64,000 nucleotides of DNA from Phoenix dactylifera. Its lineage: Eukaryota; Streptophyta; Magnoliopsida; Arecales; Arecaceae. The translations under genes were made by a program, and so were the position numbers. This document shows positions 13,217 to 24,888 of this stretch, piece by piece. The stretch covers positions 7,028,745-7,092,744 of the forward strand of contig NC_052404.1 in NCBI RefSeq assembly GCF_009389715.1, written 5' to 3'. The notes below the pieces were generated by a model, which saw nothing but the letters and a program-made list of their open reading frames with translations, did no database searches and was not told the origin of the DNA. How positions within the stretch are numbered: the first letter of the stretch is position 1; the number at the start of each line of letters is the position of its first letter.

Positions 13217-14066
13217 GGGTGGTTCTATATACACCCCCCCTATTGCTCAGGACACCCCCCAAAAATTAAAAAAAAATTAAATACTCTCTACACCCCCCCA
13301 TTTGCTAAGGACACCCCTAAAAAATTAAAAATTCCTAAATTACCCCCCACCCTCCCCACCCCCTCACCTAAATTGCTCTCTACACCCCCCAAACCCCCCC
13401 CACCCCGCTCTTCCCCTCCAAAACACCTCGCCAACGCCCAAAACCCCCCGTTCCCCCTTCTCCCTCTCGTCGCCGGCATTCTCCCGATCTCCGACCACCT
13501 CGCCGGCTTCTCCCGGAACCACCTCGCCGGCTTCTCCCGAAATTTTTTTTTTCACGGTTCGTGCTCCGTTCGGCACTGGATCGCCGAACAAAAGGCTTCT
13601 GTTCGGCCGAACAGTGCCGGACAGAAGCCTTCTGTTCGGCACTGTGCAGCCGAACAGATCTGTTCGGTTGAGGGTTGCCGAATAGAAGGCTTCTGTTCGG
13701 CACTGTTCAGCCGAACAGAAGCCTTTTGTTCGGCGATCCAGTGCCGAACGGAGCACGAACCGTGAAAAAAAAAATTTCGGGAGAAGCCGGCAAGGTGGTT
13801 CCGGGAGAAGCCGGCGAGGTGGTCGGAGATCGGGAGAATGCCGGCGACGAGAGGGAGAAGGGGGAACGGGGGAGGAGGGGTTTAAGGGGGGTTTGAGGGG
13901 TGTTTTTTTTTTTCTTTTCAAAACGAAACGGAGGAGGAGGAAGGGGGGTGTATGAGAAAATTTCAAGGGCAATATGGTAATTACACTAAAGGTTAGTTTG
14001 GGTTTTTTTTTTTTGGTTTTTGGGGGGTGTCCTGAGCGATAGGGGGGGGTGTATATAGAACTACCC
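13217..14066. mobile_element. Foldback Mutator-like element with 9-bp target-site duplication
   Basis: The terminal inverted repeats begin GGGTGGTTCTATATACA on the left and GGGTAGTTCTATATACA on the right (reverse complement). They are flanked by an exact 9-bp duplication, GGTATCTCG, at 13208-13216 and 14067-14075. A 9-bp duplication points to the Mutator superfamily. Almost the whole element is one long imperfect palindrome. Arms of about 440 and 410 bp meet at the palindrome GAACAGATCTGTTC (13652-13665), so a transcript would fold into a long hairpin. The inner arms repeat the words TTCTGTTCGGC and CACCTCGCCGG. Long open frames on both strands (13196-13765, 13364-13972) mirror each other because of the palindrome and are not genes. 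There is no transposase, so the element is non-autonomous. Confidence 0.88.
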
Positions 14067-14076
14067 GGTATCTCGT

Positions 14077-14139
14077 AGCATGCCCATATATCCCTCCCCG
14101 AAGGGCATATTCGGTATTACCGAGTGTGAAACCAAACGG
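14077..14139. repeat. Right copy of the duplicated NAS-upstream segment
   Basis: Shortened partner of 13122-13209. It contains the start AGCATGCCCAT and, after a deletion, the exact 41-bp block at 14099-14139. It ends about 230 bp before the NAS TATA box. Before the foldback element inserted, the two 41-bp blocks would have been only about 70-80 bp apart in start position. Confidence 0.75.
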
Positions 14140-14364
14140 CTACGAGAATCCCGCTATAAACTTCCATTAAATTCTATAACTGGCTTACGTAACTCTCGAG
14201 TTCTCTAATTACTACAATAAATTTTGCGCAACTAGAGATGATGGAACCTCACGCCAGCCGATGGACGGCTCCCGTCGCTCTGATCGTCCACATGAAACCA
14301 CCATCACCAGCCATCCCTTTCCGATCCTTCCATCCACCGCCCTTGGGGCCCACTCCCACTGCCC

Positions 14365-14371
14365 ATATATA
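14365..14371 (+). promoter_or_regulatory. TATA box of the NAS gene
   Basis: The sequence ATATATA, in the context CCCATATATACGC, lies 77-83 bp before the chosen NAS start codon. This would place transcription start near 14400 and give a short 5' leader of about 50 nt. The leader contains no other ATG. Confidence 0.6.
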
Positions 14372-14447
14372 CGCACTCCACCACCCTAGAGAGCCCGCGC
14401 TCTTATCACCTCTCTCAAGTCCTAGCCTCCTCTATTTAGACTCTGTC

Positions 14448-15398
14448 ATGGGGTTCCAAGAAGAGAAGTTGGTGGAGAAAATCTCAGAGATCCATGAGAA
14501 CATCTCCAATCTCCCAAGCCTCAGCCCTTCCAAGGAAGTGAACACCCTCTTCACCAAACTAGTCCTCACTTGCATCCCTCCAAGCCCCATAGATGTGTCC
14601 AAGCTTAGCAAAGATGCTCAGGAGATGAGATCCAAGCTCATCCAACTCTGCGGCGAGGCCGAAGGCCTCTTGGAGAGCCACTATTCCGACATTCTAGCGA
14701 ACACCTACGACAACCCGATCGATCACCTGGCCCTCTTCCCATACTACTCCAACTATCTGCAGCTGAGCCTCTTGGAGCACACGCTGTTGGCCCGGCACGC
14801 CACGAGCCCACCAGCCCGGGTGGCCTTCGTGGGCTCGGGGCCCTTGCCCTTGAGCTCGCTGGTGCTGGCCGCGCGGCACATGAGGGCCGCCCGGTTCCAC
14901 AACTACGACGTGGACCCGAGCGCGACCACGCGGGCGCGCCGCCTGGTGCGCGCCGACCCGGACCTCGGCGCGCGCCTGGCCTTCCTCACCGCGGATCTCT
15001 TCGGCCTCACCCGCGAGCTCGCCGGCCACGACGTGGTCTTCCTTGCCGCCCTCGTCGGCGTCGAGCGCGAGGAGAAACTCCGAGCCGTCGAGCACCTGGC
15101 GCGGCACATGGCGCCCGGCGCCTACCTCGTCCTCCGGAGCGCCCACGGGGCCCGGGCCTTTCTCTACCCCGTGGTCGAGCCCGGCGATCTCAAGGGGTTC
15201 GAGGTGCTGTCCGTTTATCACCCAAGCGACGAGGTCATAAACTCGGTGATTATAGCGAGGAAGCTGACGCAGGGTGGGGTGGGGACGGGTGCTGTGATGA
15301 GGACCTGCAAGTGCTGTGAGATGATGCAAGGCATCAATCACTTGGGGGGGCATGGGGCCATGATGGAGGAGATGGCACTGGAGGAGCTTCCCTCGTGA
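14448..15398 (+). CDS. NAS: Nicotianamine synthase
   Basis: Joins three S-adenosylmethionine molecules into nicotianamine, the metal chelator for phloem and cell transport of iron, zinc and copper and the precursor of mugineic acids in grasses. The gene is a single exon, as is usual for the family, encoding 316 residues. The frame is open 70 codons further upstream. I start at MGFQEEK because that upstream stretch spans the TATA box and because it gives the family's normal length. Visible family features are YYSNYLQLSLLEHTLL (99-114, tyrosine and di-leucine motifs), the Rossmann-type SAM loop GSGPLPLSS (129-137), NYDVDPSA (152-159), DVVFLAALVG (195-204) and HPSDEVINSVIIARK (258-272). The C-terminal tail carries a Cys cluster (RTCKCCEMM). 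GC content rises sharply from codon ~115 to ~260. A decayed copy lies downstream at 17747-18295. Confidence 0.96.
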   Translation: MGFQEEKLVEKISEIHENISNLPSLSPSKEVNTLFTKLVLTCIPPSPIDVSKLSKDAQEMRSKLIQLCGEAEGLLESHYSDILANTYDNPIDHLALFPYYSNYLQLSLLEHTLLARHATSPPARVAFVGSGPLPLSSLVLAARHMRAARFHNYDVDPSATTRARRLVRADPDLGARLAFLTADLFGLTRELAGHDVVFLAALVGVEREEKLRAVEHLARHMAPGAYLVLRSAHGARAFLYPVVEPGDLKGFEVLSVYHPSDEVINSVIIARKLTQGGVGTGAVMRTCKCCEMMQGINHLGGHGAMMEEMALEELPS

Positions 15399-16735
15399 GA
15401 GTGGGAGTTTTAAGTATGTCTTGCTGAATTGCTGGCTGGCAAGATGTTATGATCGATTATATATCCTATCTTCCGACTGTTGTTGTTATATGCTCATGAT
15501 GGTGTATGGGTTACCATAATTTGTACTGGGCTTTTGAAGTCTTTACCAATCAGCGGCATCAATGGTGGCATTGTTGTTTTTGGATTTGATGGAAAAAGTT
15601 TCTTCTGTTCTAATCGAGAATTTTATCTATAACCAACGAGTCTTGTCTTATTCATACAGCCTATGCACAGTGCATGGAGGTGGGTCTCCCACACCTATAC
15701 ATGCATATCTTCAGAAAACGAAGATAAGATGGAAGAAGCAGATATGACCTTGTTAATAGTGATATTTACCTTTTGCTCTGTCAGATCGTTAGGGATGCAT
15801 CCTCTACTAGTAGGCAGTTTATATTGTATGTTTGTTTAGATGAACTATACTGGCTATTGTTTAAATCTGCGTAGTTGTTATGATTAAGATTATTTTTGTT
15901 GTAACCGAGCTCCGTTTATCCTATAATAATTTTGCTGTCGCTAAATTTGTTATTAGTCCAGGCTATCATATCCATCCATCCATGTTGTACCATAACTTTT
16001 TTTTCCAAATACTTTCTGCAGTATACATGACTAATTAAAGAACAGAAGAAGAAATTAAGAATTTGTCTTTCTTTTTGTCCTTCAAATTTTTCTTGCAACT
16101 TTCATCCAAGCTTTCCTGATTGTTCTCTGAAACAACGTTCGCAGTTTAATACTGATCCAACTTTACTCCTTATTGAGACTTCCTATATACGAAGTTCTGG
16201 TCTAAAGTGCATTATATTAGATGATTTTTTAGTGCATGCTTATTTGACCCAATCAGTTGCTATGAATTAAGAATATGTTTTTTTGCTGGCATTTGGTTCC
16301 CTGATGTGATTTTTGTTGAAAAACTTGAAGGGAAGGAAAAGGGATGCAAATGGACAAATGAAGCATATGACACATTCCCAACTTTTTTTATTTTTTCCTG
16401 CTGTCACTGTGTGATTACGTCACCATAAAGTGAAAATATAAGGGTGTGGCTTTTCTCGTTCCTGCTCTCTCAAGAAAATGTATTAATTTCTTACACAAAC
16501 TCTCACGTGGGCTCATGTAGGCCTCTCAATGAATCCATGGACTCGTTTCCGTTTCAAAGGCTTGCTCTTGCATGGAGCAAGGCCATGACGCGACCCAAAC
16601 AAATATTGTTGCGACTCAAAACTCGTCCTAATAGATGGGCAGGCTGATAGGTGAGTTGCTTTGCTTGGTAGAGTTAGAGAAACATAGCATAGTACTGAAG
16701 CTATTCTGCAACAACAAAAAATGATCATAAAGTTG
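15399..16735. other. NAS 3' flank and intergenic, no gene seen
   Basis: Probable NAS 3' untranslated region followed by AT-rich intergenic DNA. Short frames on both strands (for example 15562-15747 and 16444-16647) have no recognisable features. Confidence 0.5.
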
Positions 16736-17170
16736 TCGAAATGTGTCCAACTAGAAACTCTCGGATACTTAAGTCAGGCAGAATTTTAAGAGGAAACATA
16801 AGAGATACAAAAGTGGTAGAAATTTTAGAATATGGTGATGGAAGTTTTTTGAGTCGTACCTAGAGGCCCCGTGTCCGGTATTTATATAGGAGAGAATGCG
16901 AATCCGCATAATTAAGATTAAGAGATTCACGAACGAGGAGAGAAGTGAGGATATTCTTTTTCATGTGCATTGTGATTAAGCACTTTTCTTATCCGCTAGT
17001 CAGTTACGATATTTCTTTTTGGACGGTTTGAGATCGTGCCGAGCATAACTGATCGCTGATCATTCAAATATTTGATCGGTCGTTGATTTCGCTAGACACG
17101 TGGCGTCGTTTAATTCAACAAGTGTTAGATGAGATTTTAAAGAACGGTGAATAGGGGTTATATCAGATAG
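16736..17170 (+). repeat. Possible degenerate LTR fragment
   Basis: The stretch contains the words CTCGGATACTTAAGTCAG, a short A-rich tract, and GTCGTACCTAGAGG followed by TATTTATATAGG, a layout typical of plant LTR promoter regions. A related word order (TCCGATACTTAAGTCA, A-rich tract, GTACCTGAAGTCC) occurs at 32595-32705 in the same orientation. No gag or pol coding sequence is nearby, so this could be a solo or truncated LTR. The call rests on limited word similarity. Confidence 0.35.
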
Positions 17171-17746
17171 TGCCTTACACATGACTTTTGACCTTAACAG
17201 CCCTGTCTTGGACACAGCCTTGATCACTTCCTTTGCATAGAAAGAAGCTCAAGACAAGGAGCGAAAAACTAGAACAAGAGAATTATAGAGAAACAAAAAT
17301 ATAAAAACAACAGGAATACCAAACAGGCCAGACTGTTTTCTAACATTTATATAATGACTATTATTAAATGCATTAAAACAGTCTAACACATTAGCACTGT
17401 CAATGTATAAACTGCTGCAATATTTTTACCAACAAACTGTTATGGCATTGCCATATGCTTGCTCAAATCGACAGGCGACTTAAAGCCCTCTCACAAATCT
17501 TTAGCTAGGGTAGATGTCAAGGGAAAGAATGCCGTGGTCAGCCCTCGACAAGCCTAGATGTCTCTCTCATCAACAGAGAATAGCATAGACAGTAGCAAGG
17601 ACCCAACAAGCCAGCATACGGACAATTAATTATAATTCAGGCCACACTTAAGGCCTAACGACAATAAAAAGTACTCCACCACCTCTTCAACCGTTCCAGG
17701 GGACGGGTGCAAAGTTAGCCAGTGATGCACTTAATCTGCCATGGAG
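17171..17746. other. Intergenic, no gene seen
   Basis: Sequence between the LTR-like fragment and the NAS pseudogene. I see no supported exon. Confidence 0.5.
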
Positions 17747-18295
17747 ATGAGCTGCGAAGAAGAAGAGGGACTAGTCCAAAGAAACTCAGAGATCCATGAC
17801 AGCACCTCCTCAAAGCTCCCAACTCCCTCACCGAGCTAGCTAGTTCTCGCATGCATCGATCCCTCGAAGCCCCATAGGCGTGTCCAAGGCTAGGCAAAGG
17901 GCTCCAAGAGATGAGATCCAAGCTCATCAATCCGTGTGGCGAGGCCGAAGGCCTCTTGGAAACCCACCGAGATGCATCATAGGCAACGCCTACGACAACC
18001 AAGTCGATCGCCAGGATCTCTTGCCACTTCCCAGCTGCAAAGCCGATTGGCGTACACGTTGTCAGTCCTAGCCCACCAACCTGAGTGGCCTTCATGGGCT
18101 CGAGCCCATTGCCTTTGAGATTTCATGAAGAGCGTGCTTGGTTCCACAACCGCGTGCGTCTTCTTCCACACCTCTTCACCCTCTTGGCTCTTGCACGTCG
18201 ACGCCGCGACGTCTGTCTTCCTGGCCGCAAGACGTCAAGCTGCATGCAAAGCTCGGAGCGGTCGAAGACCTGGCACAGCACATCACGCTGATATT
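17747..18295 (+). pseudogene. Decayed tandem copy of nicotianamine synthase
   Basis: It aligns by eye with the intact NAS from the start codon to about codon 222. Shared blocks include TCAGAGATCCATGA, GAGATGAGATCCAAGCTC, GGCGAGGCCGAAGGCCTC, ACGCCTACGACAACC-like, GGCCTTCATGGGCTCG and GCGGTCGAAGACCTGGC. The ATG at 17747 (MSCEEEEGLVQ) reaches a stop at codon 31 (17837). Many frame changes follow, including a deletion across the SAM loop region, and the last ~90 codons are missing. It is 549 bp long against ~666 bp for the corresponding part of the functional gene. It most likely arose by tandem duplication, because NAS genes often occur in clusters. No function is expected. Confidence 0.88.
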
Positions 18296-18299
18296 GATC

Positions 18300-19098
18300 T
18301 TGTTGCATAAACTAGCACCACAACCTTTCAGCTGTAGTTAATAGAAGATTGCATGCTCTCGAGTAACCACGCTTCGACTCCAAAAATTTCGAAAGATAAG
18401 AAATGGTTAACAGTGTACATCACGCTTGACATGCGCCTAACAAAAGAAGAAATAATGGTTGTTCGCGAGCTACAGAGTGAGCAAGCCAAGTCCACCTTTA
18501 AACCTTTTCTTACTTAAGGCTTGACTTGTGTCCGCAGCAAAATAATTAAATGATGAAGGACCTACAAATATACCGCACCACAGCTTTCCTCAGTATTCGA
18601 TTTTCAGATAGTCATACATGCGCCTCCTTTAAATTGCACTGTTCAAACCCTGCGAACCATTCAATCCCTAGGGTCAAGATCCCAACAGCCAAAAGGCGTG
18701 TACCGACTTCACAGGCGTCTACTGCAGATTCGCTAGCTTAACAGTTACCAAATACTCCGTTCAGATAGAGAGCGAGCCAAAAATATCATCCACGTCTCTC
18801 ATCTTCGGCAACGCGTAAAAGCCAACCTAATCAGCAAGCCCACGCACGCAACGAAGGGCAGCAAATATGAAAGACATCAGCAAGATTAACCAGAATATTC
18901 CAGCTCCAAGATAGCCAGCCAACCAACCTAAAAAATTACAAAGTAACGTAGCCATGATACATTTTCTGTCAATAATTACATAAGTCATCATCGATTAATC
19001 AAACACCATATACAGCACGAGCAACCAAAAGGAGTAATCTATTATCCACAAACAAAGCATTGTAGATGCAAGAAAGCAAAGGTGCTTGGCATCGCCGA
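18300..19098. other. Intergenic and KNOX 3' flank, no gene seen
   Basis: Sequence between the NAS pseudogene and the stop codon of the minus-strand KNOX gene. The part near 19000-19098 probably holds the KNOX 3' untranslated region. I see no other coding feature. Confidence 0.5.
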
Positions 19099-22000
19099 TC
19101 ATGGACCAACAGTTCCTCTATCGAAGTACAGCATGGTTCCATTGGATCCACCGCTGACACCCTCCATGAGGGCGAACTGCATATCCTCCGAGGGCTTCCA
19201 GTGCCTCTTCCTCTGGTTTATGAACCAGTTGTTAATTTGCTTCGGATCAAGACCTGTCATCTCAGCTAGCTTTGCCTTCTCCTCTTCCTGAAGCAGCCAT
19301 CACAAGGTTGCCACCAATTAATCAACCACTAATACATGCATCATGCATCGCTTTTGACTCGAAGCAAAGTTTTCACTATTCCCTAGCCCAAAAGTGGCCA
19401 CAAATGTTGAAAGGATAAGAAAATACCGTGGGATAGGGCCACCTGTAATGGGTATGCCACCAATCTAGCAATGTCAACCTCGCATCCTTGGGCAGCTTTC
19501 CCTTCTTCCTCTTCTTCAAGAACTCCTTCCTTAGATTGCTCAGGTAGCCACTATACTTTTTAAGAAGCATTTCCTTCAGTTCATGGTCGGCAAGGCGTGA
19601 ACCAGATTCCAGGCTTTCTGATGCATCCACATCACCGCAGCTTAGCTCTTCTTCAGAAGATCCCGCCACTTCATCTGACAAAAGAGACTGAGTCAAAACA
19701 ATACACAAGACGGTTCCAGGAACTAAATTAATATTTACAACCAAATAAAAATGACTTCATACACAATGGTTTTGTTTTTTCATACACAGTTGTTTTGTTT
19801 CATCCATCAAAAATTGAAGCAATTGGCTGCCATGTAATAGGCTTTTAGGCAAGAATTATTATTTCCAAAGGAAGCCCAAATAAGTTAAAGCCCAACCAAA
19901 AATATAATAGATCACATCAGACAAAGCAACCAGGAGCGCGAGCTGCAATCCTACAGATGATCCTATAACATTGCTTTCACAAATATTAGAAGATATAACA
20001 TCCATCAAATCACAACACCTTTATCAATGGCTGTCTGCCCACAAAATTTGACTGCTGGTACTCATGCGGAAAGAAGGAATACAACTGTACATGATATAGC
20101 TACCAGACCTCTAATCACAAAAGCTGATTTAGATGTTTAAAAAAATATATTAGTAACTGGAACAGTCATCATTGACAAAGCATGTTCAATGGGTATAAAC
20201 ATTCGCAGATATCTTCAGCCCCTCATCTACACAAGGTATTTTACAAAAGACCCCTAGCAAACATGAATTGTTTGTGCAGGCATCCTTTCTAAAAGGAAAA
20301 AAAAAAAAGGAGCTTTTAGGTAAATCTTTTTTTTTTATGCCACAATGTTTGTGCTTGAGATTTTGCTTTTGAACTCCAGTTTTCTCTGCAAGCTAGTTTT
20401 CATGGTAGACTTTCAAAATACAAATCCGCATTATCCTACACTTTGTTGTGCCATAAAGGTGTGCTGTATTGGCAATTAGAGACACTCAAACTCTGCCACA
20501 GTTCATACTCATCAAGCACTGCAACAGAAAGCCTATATTTTTATGTAACCATCCCGTTTTACCAAATTACAAGCCAAGCCTGGATTTTTCTCATTCTTTG
20601 TTTTGGTGGAAAGAAAGGATCCTCTAAAGCATTACAAGAGAGAGAGCATCATGCACTTCTATCCAGAAGAGAGATGCATTACAGTCTTTTTTGCACATTA
20701 AGTGGAAAGGATGCATAGGTGGAACTGAGAATCTTATGGAGGTGACCAAGATAAGCTACCTCCACATTTAGGGTACAAAGAACGAACAGAACAAATCCAG
20801 CAGGATAAAAATATATCCAAAATTTTTAAGAGTGTAGACTCACGTGCTTCTGCATCCTCTTAACAAAAATTTAGCACTAATATTTGTCATAACATGTATA
20901 TAAAGGTAATATTTATTCATTATTTCTTAAGACACAACCATATGAGAGCGCAAATAACTTGCATATACAAAGCAGGACTGCCGCCACCATCGGAAGCAAC
21001 AATGGCAACCATAATAACAAAAATAACAACATCAAAACAATATGCTATAGCACACAAATAAGCAATGAGCACCGTCTTACTATGGCAGTCAACCCCTAAA
21101 AAAACATTATAAAAAAAGTGAAAATTATGCTTTCTGATTTAACTGAAATTTTTCATGATCCATGACATGCAGTCAAAAAATGTGCGACAAAATATTGCAG
21201 CAATTAACACCAATTAAAATCTGAACAAACTTGCCTATAGTTTAGATTGGCCTACTAATTTCATGGAAAGTAATTAAATTATATTACACACGATAACAGA
21301 AGGTGCAATACCTTATTGCAGCAGTCACAATCTAACCAGACAAACTTATGGATCTAACATGGACGAACAGTGGTAACAAACACCATGGTTCCATATTGCA
21401 TTTATTATGACCAGATAAATATCTAAGACTGGAAACCGTATGAACCATTGTGGCATTAAACCAGACTGCAAATAAGCTTTAGAGAAACAAGTTCCCATTT
21501 ATTTTGGATTATACAACTGCTGGGTTATAAAGGCCGTTACAACTGATGCTGTTTATAATTAGGGCCACCACCTAAATGGATAGTTTACACATATCAAGAC
21601 ATCCATTTTAACAGGAAATTGGATGGAGAATTACTTGGTAGGAATTGCAAACAACAATTGAATCAGTTATGATGGCCATGGCAAAAGAAACTAAACAAAA
21701 ATAAGTAGAAACACAGGTTAATGTTGATTTAACAAACATATTCATAAAAACATTTCAACAAGAAAAGCATAAAATTATGGAATGATTGATGTCCAATTTG
21801 CAACACTGACATAAGTTATGGTAAAAGGTAGCCTGGTCAGAGTAATAACCCAAAGGAATAACAATATCAAGCAGACAGTAAAAGTTCCCAGATAATATTA
21901 CCATACTCAGCAAGCTGTGCGTCAGTCATATTTAAAGAAGCAACTGTTTGAAGACCATTGAACATCAGCATGTATCACAATCACAAAAATCCAAACATAT

Positions 22001-24640
22001 AGCTAGACAATTGGGAACGAGATGAAGAGCACTCTGACATGGAAGTAGTTGGAAAGGGGTTGCAGATTGCACGCTAAACAAAGATCAATGGTCATAGTAA
22101 AACAGAAAGGAATCATGCATATGTTGCCCGTATGTCTAGATGAATATAGGTGAGTCAACAAAAAAAAAAAAACATTGCAGAGCTGCCGAGGCAAATGCAA
22201 CGACAAATATCCGACAGAACAGCACCTTTTAGTGTTACACAAGCTAATTTAGTGTCATGCAAGCTTTAAGGAAACAATCCATATTATTTAAAAGGCATTA
22301 TATACTACAATACAATGACTTCTCTTGGTGAAATGAATGGATAATACCCACAATAACACAACAACAAAGGCAAAAAACAGACCAATAAAAAGGAAACCCA
22401 GTTTTAACAAACATAGATGGTTCGTACCTTGTCAACCTTCCATAGACCACGAGGTTCTTAAGCACATTCCAAGACAAACAGTAACCCTAAAAATATACTA
22501 AAACATTTCTTACCAAAATATTTTTGGGATAAGATGCCAGAGATTTAAGAAGTTGTTGTGATTAGAGTTAATGAATAATATTAGAAAAAGAAAATTATGA
22601 ATTAGCATCTTTCTTATAAATTTGTGTCATTAAAAAATATGGCTTAGATTTAAAACTAAGAGAACGAAAACAATATTGCAATACATCATAAAGCACAATC
22701 ACTAACAAGGAAACAAAAACATCGGAGCATAACTACAGAAACATAATGTATTTAGTACATGAATCTAATCGTCACCTAACACTAAACTCTGCGGCGTCTC
22801 TCTTCATAGACAGTCAGCTTATTTCCTTCCAAATGAGCTATCCTTATACATACTGTCGTACTGTCCTAAATATAATATTTATGCTTTCTAATTCATTTTC
22901 TAGGAGTAGCGCTAGCATAACAAAAACCTAGCAGGCTAGTTACGTAACACATTGGTCATCTGTAAACCTCCTATTTTTCACATATTAGAAATTTGTGACT
23001 TTAACGAGGCATACCACCTAACAGGCCACTGATCAGAGGAGCGAGCAGTTGGAGAATTACACATCTGCTTTGCAATTTCCTTGTGCAAGATTCATGTTCC
23101 TAGAGCATCTGTATCAAAAAAAAAAAAAAAAATCCTTCCAGACGTGAGATGATTTCTCATGAGTCATTGGCTAAACAATTTTTAATCTCTTAAGTCCCCA
23201 TTTTAAAGAAAGAACCCTTTTCAGAACTGGGTGATGCGCCAGTTTTTGCCAAGTTCATCAACTTTGACGAGGTTCACAGTTTACGTCTGGGATGTAGCAT
23301 CTCCAGGTACTAAGACCAGGCTAATTTACTATGGTGGATCTTTCCTCCATTTCTGTTTCAGAAAAAAGAGAGAGAACTTTTATTCTATATCATTTGATGT
23401 TCTAGCACTGGCACATGACAAGACTAAACACATACACATCTACGCTGATAAACAGACTCAAATTACAGATCTTGGAATCTCCAACCCTACACTGATAAAT
23501 GCTTCGTTTCTTCTGAATTCTTCATTAGTTTTGTAGGCAACTCCAAAAGAAAAAGTAATTCATATCTTGGTATTTTTTTCACACTTCTACAGGTTAGGAC
23601 AAGGCAGGTAAACACAAGTCAGCTGTCCCAGACCAAATTTGCAGGTGTTGGTGAGGGTGCATGCACTAGCCATGCATGCACATGTACACCTTTTCCATTG
23701 AATCTCATCCTACCATCTGTCATAACTTTCCTAATCCAGTTATCCTCCATCACAATCTTTTCCTCCTATTCACTATGTTGAATTGATCACATTATTACTT
23801 GTTTAGCTAGTTACAAGATTGTGCTTAACAATATGGGGAACATTACCTGGAAACTATTTTGAACTATTTTATGATGCTAGAAAAGATGTCTAAACCTATC
23901 ATGCAGAATTTAAATGCATGCAGTTGTATAAAAGAAAGCACTTCTCTATGTTCTTTTTTTCCACATCTGCAGATACTAACTGCATCTTGTCCTTGATCCC
24001 CTGTAACTTCAGTGACAAAAGCTGAAAAGGCGTGCAAATCATGGGCACAAACCTTATAATCTTCATCTATAAAGATGAATATGGAACTAGGGAATAATTC
24101 TAGTTCCTCCTGATATAAAAATGGAGAATACAAACTGAAATAAGTGGAGCACTCTTTATACAAATATGATTAAGATGCATCAAACAGAGGTCATCTAAGC
24201 ACCACAATTGTCCAATCAAGGGTGAAAATACAGGAATCAAGAGTTGAAATGAAACAATCAGTTAAAGAAAGAAGCAAAAGAGAAGGATAATGAAGTTATG
24301 TTTTAAAGAGAGAGATGTTGGCGAACAGTAAAAGAAGGAAAGGTGATAATATGTCTCTGATTTTGAGGATGTAAGATGTCCTTCGCAGGTCAACTCACAA
24401 GTTATCAATGAGACATATCTATTGATTGCGCACTTTCTCTTTACAAAATGACAAGTTTTCCATTAGGAGGACAGTTGATGTTTTACTGAGCATATGACCA
24501 TGATAGGTAAAAATGTCTGAAATAATTTAGAATCTTCATGTCATTGGGAAAAATGTTTGATTAACCTACTCAGCAACTCAGGACATGGCAACAAGTCAAG
24601 TGAGTTTTTAGTTATACTCTTTGGTCTGAAATATATGCAT

Positions 24641-24679
<39 letters not shown>

Positions 24680-24849
24680 ACATGTATATGAATAATATAC
24701 GTACATTTGTGTATATATGTGCACCCATATGTGTGCATATATATGTATATACGTATGCATATACATGAGTGTGTGGGGGTAGGTGGTCGTGTGTGCGCGC
24801 CTGCGCGTGCACGCCATAGTGTGTGTAGATACACATGCGAATGTATATG

Positions 24850-24888
<39 letters not shown>

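Noticed and set aside
13196-13972. Open frames of 189 (plus) and 202 (minus) residues, Pro/Ser-rich, upstream of NAS
   Set aside because: They mirror each other because the DNA is a transposon palindrome. Their repeated Cys/Ser/Val words follow the TTCTGTTCGGC repeats.
14238-14447. 70-residue upstream extension of the NAS frame
   Set aside because: It runs across the TATA box, has no family similarity, and would make the protein longer than normal for NAS.
14694-15353. 219-residue minus-strand open frame
   Set aside because: It is antisense to the NAS exon and is explained by its GC-rich third positions.
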